Origin: Mycolicibacter engbaekii
GTDB lineage: Bacteria; Actinomycetota; Actinomycetes; Mycobacteriales; Mycobacteriaceae
Direction: 5' to 3'
DNA: 58,058 nucleotides
Assembly: GCF_002101585.1 (NCBI RefSeq)
Contig: NZ_LQOT01000007.1
Location: 1 to 58,058 of the forward strand
Shown here: positions 33,748-50,449 of the stretch, piece by piece
Numbering within the stretch: position 1 is the stretch's first letter
How the letters are laid out: each line of letters begins with the position of its first letter
Notes under the pieces: generated by a model
What the model saw: only the letters and a program-made list of their open reading frames with translations
What the model was told of the DNA's origin: nothing
The model's database searches: none
Made by a program: the position numbers and the translations under genes

Positions 33748-36236
33748 TGCGCATTCCCTACAGCTGGTTGCGGGAGACCCTGATCGCCGGTGCGCCGGGG
33801 TTTGACATCACCGCCGAGGAACTCGAGCAGGCGCTGCTGCGGATCGGCCACGAGGTCGAAGGCGTCCACACCCTGGGCCCGGTCACTGGGCCGTTCAAGG
33901 TCGGACGGGTCGCCGAGATCGAAGAGCTCACCGAGTTCAAGAAGCCGATCCGGGCCTGCCGGGTGGACGTCGGCGAAGCGGAATTGCGCGACATCGTCTG
34001 CGGCGCCAGGAATTTCACGGTCGGCGACCTGGTGGTGGTGGCATTGCCCGGCGCGGTGCTGCCCGGCGACTTCGCCATCGCGACCCGCAAGACCTACGGA
34101 CGCACCTCCGACGGCATGATCTGCTCGGCCGCCGAGATCCGGCTGAGCACCGACCACTCGGGCATCCTGGTGCTGCCGGCCGGCACCGCCGAACCGGGCG
34201 CGGACGCGACCGCAGTGCTGGGCCTCGACGACGTGGTCTATGAGCTGGCCATCACCCCTGACCGCGGCTACTGCATGTCGGTGCGGGGGCTGGCGCGTGA
34301 CCTGGCCTGCGCCCTGGACCTGGACTACCTCGACCCGGCCTCCGCGCAGGTGGTGACTCCGCTGCCCGCCGAGGGCGAGGCCTGGCCGCTGAGCGTGCAG
34401 CCGGGCACCGGGGTGCGCCGCTTCGCGTTGCGCAGCGTCACCGGTATCGACCCCGCGGCGGTATCGCCGTGGTGGCTGCAACGCCGCCTGGCGCTCTGCG
34501 GCATCCGGGCCATCTCCCCGGCCGTCGACGCCACCAACTACGTGATGGTCGAACTCGGTCACCCGATGCACGCCCACGACCGCGCCCGCATCACCGGCGG
34601 ATTCGACGTCCGCTTCGCCCGCCCGGGCGAGACCGTCACCACGCTGGACGACGTCGAACGCAAGCTGGAACCGGTGGACGTGCTGATCGTCGACGACGTC
34701 GCCACCGCGGCGATCGGCGGCGTGATGGGTTCGGGCAGCACCGAAATGCGCGAGGACTCAACCGATGTGCTGCTGGAGGCCGCGATCTGGGATCCCGCGG
34801 CGGTGTCGCGGACCGCGCGGCGGCTGCACCTGCCCAGCGAGGCCGCCCGGCGTTACGAACGCAGCGTCGACCCCGCCATTTCGGTGGGCGTGCTGGACCG
34901 CTGTGCGCAGCTGCTGGCTGAGATCGCCGGGGGAGTCATCGAACCGGGCCTGACCGACTGGCGCGGCGAGCCCCCGGTGGACAACTGGAGCCCGCCCGCC
35001 GTGCAGATCGCGGCCGACCTGCCCGATCGGGTCGCCGGGGTCGGCTACCCGGAGGGCACCACCGCCCGGCGGCTCACCCAGACCGGCTGCGAGGTGGCCC
35101 GCAACGCCGGCGTGCTGATTGTCACCCCGCCGAGCTGGCGTCCGGACCTGCGGCAACCCGCCGACCTGGTCGAGGAGGTGCTGCGGCTGGAGGGTCTGGA
35201 GACCATCCCCTCGGTGCTGCCCACGGCACCGGCGGGACGCGGGCTGTCCGCCACCCAGCGCCGGCGCCGCGCGATCGGCAAATCGCTGGCCCTGGCCGGC
35301 TATGTCGAGGTGCTCACCTCGCCGTTTCTGCCCGCCGGGGTCTTCGACACCTGGGGGCTGGCGGCCGACGACCCCCGCCGCGCCACGGTGTCGGTGCTCA
35401 ACCCGCTGGAGGCCGACCGGCCGCAGCTGGCCGGCACTTTGCTGCCCGGCCTGCTGGAAGCGTTGAACCGCAACGTCTCCCGGGGCATGGGCGACGTCGC
35501 CCTGTTCACCATCGCGCAGGTGGTGCAGCCTGCCGAGGCGGCCGAGTTCCCGGCCGTCACGCCCGCCCGGCGCCCGACCGACGCCGAGATCGCCGGAATC
35601 GACGCGGCTCTGCCGCGCCAGCCGCAGCACGTCGCGGTCGCGCTGACCGGCCTGGCCGAACCCCGCGGGCCGTGGGGTCCGGGCCGTCCCGTGGAAGCCG
35701 CCGACGCCATCGAGGCGGCCCGGGTGATCGCCCGGGCCAGCGGCGTCGAGGTCACGCTGCGCTCCGGGGCGTATCTGCCCTGGCACCCGGGCCGCTGCGC
35801 GCAGGTACTGGTCGGCGAGACCCTGATCGGTCATGCCGGGCAGCTGCATCCGGCCGTCATCGAACGAGCGGGGCTGCCCAAGGGCACCTGCGCGGTGGAG
35901 CTGAACCTGGACGCCATCGCCGTGACGCCCTCATTGCCGGCGCCCCGGGTGTCGCCGTTCCCGGCGGTGTTCCAGGACCTGGCGCTGGTGGTCGATGAGA
36001 AGGTGACCGCGCAGTCGGTGGCCGACGCGGTGCGTGAGGGCGCCGGGGAGCTGCTGGAGGACATCGCGCTGTTCGACGTCTACACCGGCCCGCAGGTCGG
36101 GGAGGGCCGCAAGTCGCTGGCGTTCGCGCTGCGCTTCCGGGCCGCCGACCGGACGCTGACCGAGGACGAGGCCAGCGCGGCCCGCGACGCCGCGGTCGCC
36201 CGCGCCGGAGAGGCCGTGGGCGCCGCCCTGCGCTGA
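33747..36236 (+). CDS. pheT: Phenylalanyl-tRNA synthetase beta subunit
   Basis: 829 residues with the usual order: an EMAP-II-like tRNA-binding fold (about residues 40-150, [24 protein letters not shown]), the B3/B4 editing domain, B5 domains, the pseudo-catalytic core and a C-terminal ferredoxin-like anticodon-binding domain ([21 protein letters not shown]). It hydrolyses mischarged Tyr-tRNA-Phe and completes the heterotetramer with PheS. The start ATG overlaps the pheS stop (TGATG). Length is normal for mycobacteria and no break is seen. Confidence 0.96.
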
Positions 36237-36336
36237 CGCCTGCGGGTGTGTGCGTTCGCGGGCTGTTGCGAAACCCCCTGCTCGGGCATGCTGGGAGGCG
36301 CCCGTCCTGCCGCGTGACTTCGAGGGGGTCCGCCCG

Positions 36337-37803
36337 ATGAACGAAGCCGAAACCTACGACGTGATCGTTCTGGGCGCCGGACCGGTCGGGGAGAACGTCG
36401 CCGACCGCGCCCGGGCCGCCGGGCTGACGGTGGCGGTGGTCGAGCGCGAACTCATCGGCGGCGAGTGCTCGTACTGGGCCTGCGTGCCCAGCAAGGCACT
36501 GCTACGGCCGGTGCTGGCCCTCGACGACGTCCGCCGGGTGGCCGGCGCACGCCAGGCCGTCAGTTCGGCGATCGACACCGCCGCGGTGTTCGGACGGCGC
36601 AACCACTACGTGGGGGACTGGCACGACGACGGGCAGGCGGACTGGATCGCCGGAATCGGCGCGACCCTGGTGCGCGGCGACGGCCGCCTGGACGGCCCGC
36701 GGCGCGTGGTGGTCACCACGCCCGGCGGCGAGGTGAGGCTGATCGCCCGGCAGGCGGTGGTGGTCTGCACCGGAACCCGTGCGGCGCTTCCGGATCTGCC
36801 CGGCATCCCCGAGGTGCGCCCGTGGACCAATCGGGAGGCCACCGAAGCGACCTCGGTCCCGCGGCGTCTGGCCGTCGTCGGCGCCGGGGGCGTCGGGGTG
36901 GAAATGGCCACGGCCTGGCAGGGTTTGGGTTCGGCGGTGACGCTGCTGGTGCGCGGGAAGGGGCTGCTGCCGCGGATGGAGCCGTTCGTCGGGGAGTACG
37001 TGGCCGGCGGGCTGACCGACGCGGGAGTCGATGTGCGCTTCGGCGTCTCGGTCGCCCGGCTGCAGCGCCGCGAGGCGGACGGGCCGGTGCAGGTGGAACT
37101 GACCGACGGCAGCGCGCTGGAGGTCGACGAGATCCTGTTCGCCACCGGCCGCCGGCCGGCGACCGCCGACATCGGGCTGGAGACCGTCGGACTGACCCCG
37201 GGTGACTGGCTGGAGGTCGACGACACCTGCCGGGTGCGCGCCGTCGAGGACGGCTGGCTGTACGCGTGCGGCGACGTCAACCACCGGGCGCTGCTGACCC
37301 ACCAGGGCAAGTACCAGGCCCGCATCGCCGGCGACGTGATCGGCGCCCGCGCGGCCGGGCGGCCGCTGGACCCCGCGCCGTGGGGCTGCCACACCGCGAC
37401 AGCGGACACCCACGCGGTGCCGCAGGTGTTCTTCACCGACCCCGAAGCGGCCGCGGTGGGCCTCACCGCCGAAAAGGCCCAGCGTGCCGGCCACCGGGTG
37501 CATGTGGTGGACGTGGAGATCGGTGATGCCGTGGTGGGCGCCCAGCTGCACGCCGACGGATACCGCGGGCGGGCGCGCATGGTGGTCGACGTCGACAACG
37601 AGTACCTGCTCGGCGTCGCGTTCGTCGGCCCGGGGGTGGCCGAGTTGCTGCATTCGGCCACCGTGGCCGTCGCGGGCCGGGTGCCGATCAGCCGGTTGTG
37701 GCATGCCGTGCCGTGCTTTCCGACCATCAGCGAGGTGTGGCTGCGGCTGCTGGAGGCCTACCGCGACGCCGCGGTGACCCAGACCCCGGCCGGCGTGACG
37801 TGA
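36337..37803 (+). CDS. FAD/NAD(P) disulfide-reductase family oxidoreductase
   Basis: 488 residues. FAD-binding GAGPVGE near the N-terminus, a redox-active cysteine pair in GGECSYWACVPSK (C-x4-C), a second dinucleotide fold (VVGAGGVGVEMA), the FAD motif YACGDVN and a C-terminal dimerisation domain. Typical enzymes carry HPT-x2-E at the end to deprotonate the thiol; here the segment is CFPTISE, so the catalytic His is replaced. It is therefore a reductase of the lipoamide dehydrogenase/mercuric reductase group with an altered active site, and the substrate is unknown. ATG 36337 follows GAGGGGG. It sits alone between pheT and argC. Confidence 0.88.
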   Translation: MNEAETYDVIVLGAGPVGENVADRARAAGLTVAVVERELIGGECSYWACVPSKALLRPVLALDDVRRVAGARQAVSSAIDTAAVFGRRNHYVGDWHDDGQADWIAGIGATLVRGDGRLDGPRRVVVTTPGGEVRLIARQAVVVCTGTRAALPDLPGIPEVRPWTNREATEATSVPRRLAVVGAGGVGVEMATAWQGLGSAVTLLVRGKGLLPRMEPFVGEYVAGGLTDAGVDVRFGVSVARLQRREADGPVQVELTDGSALEVDEILFATGRRPATADIGLETVGLTPGDWLEVDDTCRVRAVEDGWLYACGDVNHRALLTHQGKYQARIAGDVIGARAAGRPLDPAPWGCHTATADTHAVPQVFFTDPEAAAVGLTAEKAQRAGHRVHVVDVEIGDAVVGAQLHADGYRGRARMVVDVDNEYLLGVAFVGPGVAELLHSATVAVAGRVPISRLWHAVPCFPTISEVWLRLLEAYRDAAVTQTPAGVT

Positions 37804-37837
37804 CACCCTTCGGGCGGCGCGCCCGTAGCGTAATTAG

Positions 37838-40115
<2,278 letters not shown>

Positions 40116-40119
<4 letters not shown>

Positions 40120-40985
40120 TTCCCACACACGTCAAAGCCCAGGTGCTGGCCGAAGCCCTGCCCTGGCTCAAGCAGCTGCACGGCCGGATCGTCGTCGTCA
40201 AGTACGGCGGCAACGCCATGACCGACGACACCCTCAAGCACGCGTTCGCCGCCGACATGGCGTTCCTGCGCAACTGCGGCATCCACCCGGTCGTGGTGCA
40301 CGGCGGCGGCCCGCAGATCAGCGCCATGCTCAAGAAGCTCGGCATCGAAGGCGACTTCAAGGGCGGCTTCCGGGTCACCACGCCCGAAGTGCTCGATGTG
40401 GCGCGCATGGTGCTGTTCGGCCAGGTCGGCCGGGAACTGGTGGGCCTGATCAACGCCCACGGCCCGTACGCGGTCGGCATCACCGGTGAGGACGCCGCGC
40501 TGTTCACCGCGGTTCGCCGCAGCGTCACCGTGGACGGGGTCGACACCGACATCGGCCTGGTCGGCGACGTCGAGAAGGTCAACGCCGCCGCGGTGCTGGA
40601 CCTCATTGCCGCGGGACGGATCCCGGTGGTCTCCACCCTGGCACCCGACCCGGACGGGGTGGTGCACAACATCAATGCCGACACCGCTGCGGCCGCGCTG
40701 GCCGAAGCCCTGCGGGCCGAGAAACTGCTGATGCTCACCGATGTCGACGGCCTCTACACCGACTGGCCCAACACCGATTCGCTGGTCAGCGAGATCGACA
40801 CCGCGACCCTGGAGCGGCTGCTGCCGACCCTGGAGTCCGGCATGATCCCCAAGGTCGAAGCCTGCCTGCGCGCCGTGCGCGGCGGGGTGCCCAGCGCCCA
40901 CATCATCGACGGCCGGGTCCAACACTGCGTCCTGGTCGAGCTGTTCACCGATGCCGGCACCGGAACCAAGGTGGTAAACCCCTGA
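40116..40985 (+). CDS. argB: Acetylglutamate kinase
   Basis: 289 residues of the amino-acid kinase fold. It phosphorylates N-acetylglutamate with ATP and is commonly the arginine-inhibited step. Motifs: [10 protein letters not shown] (phosphate binding), [11 protein letters not shown] (substrate), [10 protein letters not shown] and [15 protein letters not shown] (nucleotide). The N-terminal helix ([21 protein letters not shown]) is of the type needed for arginine-sensitive hexamers, so feedback inhibition is likely. The ATG overlaps the argJ stop (ATGA). Confidence 0.96.
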
Positions 40986-41046
40986 TGACTCGCGTCCACG
41001 ACGATGCAGAGCGGAGCCTGCGGAGCGATGAGGAGGAGTGGCGCCA

Positions 41047-43630
<2,584 letters not shown>

Positions 43631-43659
43631 GACCAAGAGCACACAGCAAGGAGATCTCG

Positions 43660-46926
<3,267 letters not shown>

Positions 46927-47055
46927 TTCCCATCCATTCCCTGGTCGGTCCGAGCGCGCCGCCCATCAGCGTAATGAACCCGCCGACACCGGTCCCGGTG
47001 CGCCGTCCGGTGCGTCGCGTTGGGCTAGCGTGAGCGAATCAACGGCAGCCGGACC

Positions 47056-47733
47056 TTGTGCACCCTGAGGCGCGCCGCGACCGCGGGCGCGGCCTGCCTG
47101 GTGCTGGCGCAGTGCGGCGCTGCACCGCCGCCGGGCACCGCGCCGGTGGCTGCACCGCCGCCGGGCGGACAAGCCGGCATCGAGCCCGTCGTCGAGGCCG
47201 TAACGGCCGCCGACCTCGGCGCCACCTGGCGACCCGGCTGCCCGGTCGGCCCTGAGCAACTGCGGCGCGTGACGCTGACTCACCTCGGCTTCGACGACCT
47301 ACCGCACCGCGGCGAGCTGATCGTGCATCAAGAACTGGTCGCACAGGTGATCGCGGTGTTCGAGCGCCTCTACCGGCTGGACTTCCCGATCGAGAAGATG
47401 CGGCCGGCGGCCGCCTACCGGGGCGGCGACGACGAACTGTCGATGGAGGACAACAACACCTCGGCGTTCAACTGCCGGCGCATCCCGGGCTCGGGCAACT
47501 GGGCGCTGCACGCCTATGGGCGCGCCATCGACGTCAACCCGCTGCTGAACCCGTCAGTCGACGGCGACGGGTTCGAGCCGCACAACGCCGCGACCTACCT
47601 CAATCGCGCCAGCAGCGCACCGGGCCTGCTGCATGCCGGCGACGACGCGGTGCGCGCCTTCACCGACGCGGGCTGGACCTGGGGCGGAAACTGGCGCTCG
47701 CCGGTGGACTACCAGCATTTCGAACAGCGCTGA
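47056..47733 (+). CDS. Exported M15-family D,D-peptidase-like protein
   Basis: 225 residues. An N-terminal signal (RRAATAGAACLVLAQCGAA) resembles a lipoprotein signal, but Gln before Cys is unusual, so anchoring is uncertain. A Pro/Ala-rich linker precedes a VanY/M15 fold whose zinc ligands are visible: His and Asp in LHAYGRAIDVNP and His in VDYQHFEQR. Such enzymes trim D-Ala or cut L-Ala/D-Glu bonds in peptidoglycan. The only in-frame start after the TAG at 47026 is TTG 47056; TAGCGT at 47026-47031 could be its -10. It stands alone on its strand. Confidence 0.82.
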   Translation: MCTLRRAATAGAACLVLAQCGAAPPPGTAPVAAPPPGGQAGIEPVVEAVTAADLGATWRPGCPVGPEQLRRVTLTHLGFDDLPHRGELIVHQELVAQVIAVFERLYRLDFPIEKMRPAAAYRGGDDELSMEDNNTSAFNCRRIPGSGNWALHAYGRAIDVNPLLNPSVDGDGFEPHNAATYLNRASSAPGLLHAGDDAVRAFTDAGWTWGGNWRSPVDYQHFEQR

Positions 47734-47829
47734 GGTGACGGCAGTTGGCGACACAGCGCCGTCTGGTTGTGCCCGATTCGGATTCCGGCGCGGACTTGTT
47801 TGTCTTACACCGCCGTTATGTTGTCTGGC

Positions 47830-48480
47830 ATGTCGACTGAAATTTCGGTACGCGGATCATTCTCGTCGTTCCACGCCCCCGAACGAGGGACCGCTCATGT
47901 GACGGTCGCCTACCAGGGCCCGCAGATGGAGCCGGTGTACGACCGCGTGGCGCGTGACTTAGAAGCGGTGAAGACGTCGATCAGCCCCCTGCGGGACAAC
48001 GGCTCAGTCACCTGGTGGTCTGCCAACCAATTGCGTACACGGTCTGAACGACCATGGAACCGGGACGGCAAACAACTTCCGCTTGTTCACCATGCCGCCG
48101 TCGACCTAGAGGTGAAGTTCCGTGACTTCGCTGAATTGTCGCGCTGGGTGAGCCAGGGGATCTCGAATGTCGAAGGCTTCCGGCTGGAACGGGTCAAGTG
48201 GTCCCTCACCGATAAGCTGCGCGCGAAGCTAATAGTCAAAGCCCGAACCTATGCTGTTCGCGATGCCGTCACCCGCGCCCAGCAGTATGCCGACGCGTTA
48301 GGGCTCGGTAAAGTCCGTCCCCTTGAGGTGGTCGACCAAGACGGCCAGTCGTATGGCGGCGTTGCCGCGCCGATGCGCACGGGATCGGCCAATGACGGGG
48401 CCGAGGTAGTGCTGGAGCCAAACCACATCGAGCTGTCTGCCACTGTCACGGCACGTTTCGTCGCCCACGAGGTCCAGTGA
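47830..48480 (+). CDS. SIMPL-domain (DUF541) protein
   Basis: 216 residues forming one SIMPL/DUF541 domain: TEISVRGSFSSFHAPERGTAHVTV at the start, a central helical pair (RAKLIVKARTYAVRDAVTRAQQYADALGL) and a final beta strand (NHIELSATVTARF). Most SIMPL proteins are exported (E. coli YggE), but here no signal peptide or membrane segment precedes the domain, so it is probably cytosolic. ATG 47830 is chosen; ATG 47818 is possible. The base composition is slightly less GC-rich than the neighbours. Function unknown; some family members are linked to oxidative stress. Confidence 0.78.
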   Translation: MSTEISVRGSFSSFHAPERGTAHVTVAYQGPQMEPVYDRVARDLEAVKTSISPLRDNGSVTWWSANQLRTRSERPWNRDGKQLPLVHHAAVDLEVKFRDFAELSRWVSQGISNVEGFRLERVKWSLTDKLRAKLIVKARTYAVRDAVTRAQQYADALGLGKVRPLEVVDQDGQSYGGVAAPMRTGSANDGAEVVLEPNHIELSATVTARFVAHEVQ

Positions 48481-48555
48481 CGAACAGCGCTTGACTCAGA
48501 TCGATGTCCAAGACGGCAAACGGGCTTTCCGGACTGTGAACGCGGGACCTACGAC

Positions 48556-50334
48556 CTACTCCACCAGCTCCGAGAGCTCCAGCCAGCGGCTTTCCTGCTC
48601 GGTGACCTCCGCCTCCAGCGCCCGCAGTTCCCGAGTGAGCTCGGCCAGGCCCACGTGGTCGGACTGGTCGTGGTCGGCCAGCTGGTGATGCTTGGCCTCG
48701 ATCTGCTCGGCCAGTTTCGCCAGCCGGCGGTCCACGGCGGCCAGGTCCTTCTGCGCGGCACGCAGCTGGGCCCCTGACAGCGGACCGCCGGCCGCGGCGG
48801 GCGCGGCGGGGCGCGCGGCCGGTGCCCGGCGCATCTCGGCGGCCAGCGCCAGATACTCGTCGACCCCGCCCGGCAGGTGCCGCAGCCGCCCATCCAGGAT
48901 CGCGTACTGCTGGTCGGTGACCCGCTCCAGCAGATACCGGTCGTGGGATACCACGATCAGGGTGCCCGGCCAGGAGTCCAGCAGATCCTCGGTGGCGGTC
49001 AGCATGTCGGTGTCGACGTCGTTGGTGGGCTCGTCGAGCACCAGCACGTTGGGCTCGGCGAGCAGCGTGAGCATCAGCTGCAGCCGCCGGTGCTGGCCAC
49101 CGGAGAGCTCACCGACCCGGGCCGAGAGCTGTGCGCTGCCGAACCCGAGGCGCTCCAGCAGCTGCGCCGGCGTCATCTCCTTGCCGTCGACCTGGTAGTC
49201 GTTGCGCAGCCGGCCCAGCACGTCGGCCACGCGGTCCTCGGCGAGGGACGCCAGCTCCGTCGACTGCTGGTCGAGCATGCCCAGTCGCACGGTCTTACCG
49301 CGCTTGACCCGGCCGCTGTCGGGCACCACCGTCCCGGCGATCAGACCCAGCAGGGTGGACTTCCCGGCGCCGTTGGCCCCGACGATCCCGGTGCGCTCAC
49401 CGGGCCCGATCCGCCACTCGACGTCACGCAGCACCGGCTTGCCGTCGAAGGAGACCGACACGTCCAGCAGGTCGATCACGTCTTTGCCCAGCCGCGCCGT
49501 CGCCAGCTTCATCAGCTCGACGTCGTTGCGCAGCGGCGGGACGTCGGCGATCAGCGCATTGGCGGCTTCGATGCGGAACTTCGGCTTGGAGGTGCGCGCC
49601 GGGGCCCCGCGGCGCAGCCAGGCCAGCTCCTTGCGTAACACGTTCTGCCGCTTGGCCTCGCTTGCCGCGGCCATCCGGTCGCGCTCCACCCGCTGCAGCA
49701 CGTAGGCCGCGTAGCCGCCCTGGAACGGCTCCACGATGCGGTCGTGCACCTCCCAGGTGGTGGTGGCCACCTCGTCGAGGAACCACCGGTCGTGGGTGAC
49801 CACCAGCAGGCCGCCGCTGTTGCGGGCCCAGCGCTGCTGCAGGTGGCGCGCCAGCCAGGTGATGCCCTCCACATCGAGGTGGTTGGTCGGCTCGTCGAGG
49901 CAGATCACGTCCCACTCGCCGATCAGCAGTGCTGCCAGCTGGGCTCGCCGGCGCTGCCCGCCGGACAGCTCCGAGATGGTTGCGTCCCAGGCGATGTCGG
50001 CCACCAGTCCGTCGACCACATCCCGGATCCGCGGGTTGGACGCCCATTCGTGGTCGGCCTGCTCACCGACCAGCGACGCTCCCAGCGTGCGGGCGGGGTC
50101 GAGGGTGTCGGCCTGGTCCAGCAACCCGACGCGCAGGCCGCTGCGCCGGGTGACACGGCCCGAATCCGGGGTCACCGCCCCGGCCAGCAGCCGCAGCAGC
50201 GACGACTTGCCATCCCCGTTGCGGCCGACGATCCCGATCCGGGCGCCGTCGTTGACTCCCAGAGTCACTGAGTCCAACACCACACCGGTGGGGTAGCGCA
50301 GGTGCAGGGCCTCAGCTCCGAGCAGGTGTGCCAC
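48556..50334 (-). CDS. ABC-F family ATPase (Rv1667c/Rv1668c-like)
   Basis: 592 residues with two ABC domains and no membrane segment. First domain: GRNGDGKSS, LSGGQRRRAQLA, LDEPTNHLD; second: GANGAGKST, LSGGQHRRLQLM, LDEPTNDVD. A charged linker joins them, and a coiled-coil tail (AAVDRRLAKLAEQIEAKHHQLADH) ends the protein. ABC-F proteins act on the ribosome: some relieve macrolide or lincosamide inhibition, others are translation factors. In M. tuberculosis the homologue is annotated as two fragments; here it is intact. The GTG start at 50334 lies 7 bases after a -10 hexamer, implying a leaderless mRNA. Confidence 0.9.
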   Translation of the reverse strand: MAHLLGAEALHLRYPTGVVLDSVTLGVNDGARIGIVGRNGDGKSSLLRLLAGAVTPDSGRVTRRSGLRVGLLDQADTLDPARTLGASLVGEQADHEWASNPRIRDVVDGLVADIAWDATISELSGGQRRRAQLAALLIGEWDVICLDEPTNHLDVEGITWLARHLQQRWARNSGGLLVVTHDRWFLDEVATTTWEVHDRIVEPFQGGYAAYVLQRVERDRMAAASEAKRQNVLRKELAWLRRGAPARTSKPKFRIEAANALIADVPPLRNDVELMKLATARLGKDVIDLLDVSVSFDGKPVLRDVEWRIGPGERTGIVGANGAGKSTLLGLIAGTVVPDSGRVKRGKTVRLGMLDQQSTELASLAEDRVADVLGRLRNDYQVDGKEMTPAQLLERLGFGSAQLSARVGELSGGQHRRLQLMLTLLAEPNVLVLDEPTNDVDTDMLTATEDLLDSWPGTLIVVSHDRYLLERVTDQQYAILDGRLRHLPGGVDEYLALAAEMRRAPAARPAAPAAAGGPLSGAQLRAAQKDLAAVDRRLAKLAEQIEAKHHQLADHDQSDHVGLAELTRELRALEAEVTEQESRWLELSELVE

Positions 50335-50341
50335 CGCAGGA

Positions 50342-50347
50342 ACGGTA
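50342..50347 (-). promoter_or_regulatory. -10 element of the ABC-F gene
   Basis: Minus strand TACCGT (TANNNT), 7 bases before the GTG start codon, the spacing seen for leaderless mycobacterial transcripts. No clear -35 is visible. Confidence 0.5.
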
Positions 50348-50449
50348 CTGCCTGCCCGTTGCCGAATGGTGAACCAGCCGGACTGGCGGCACTGATGTGC
50401 CAGAATGTGCACGTCATTTGATCGGGCGCGCGAAGTGTAGGGAGCAGCG

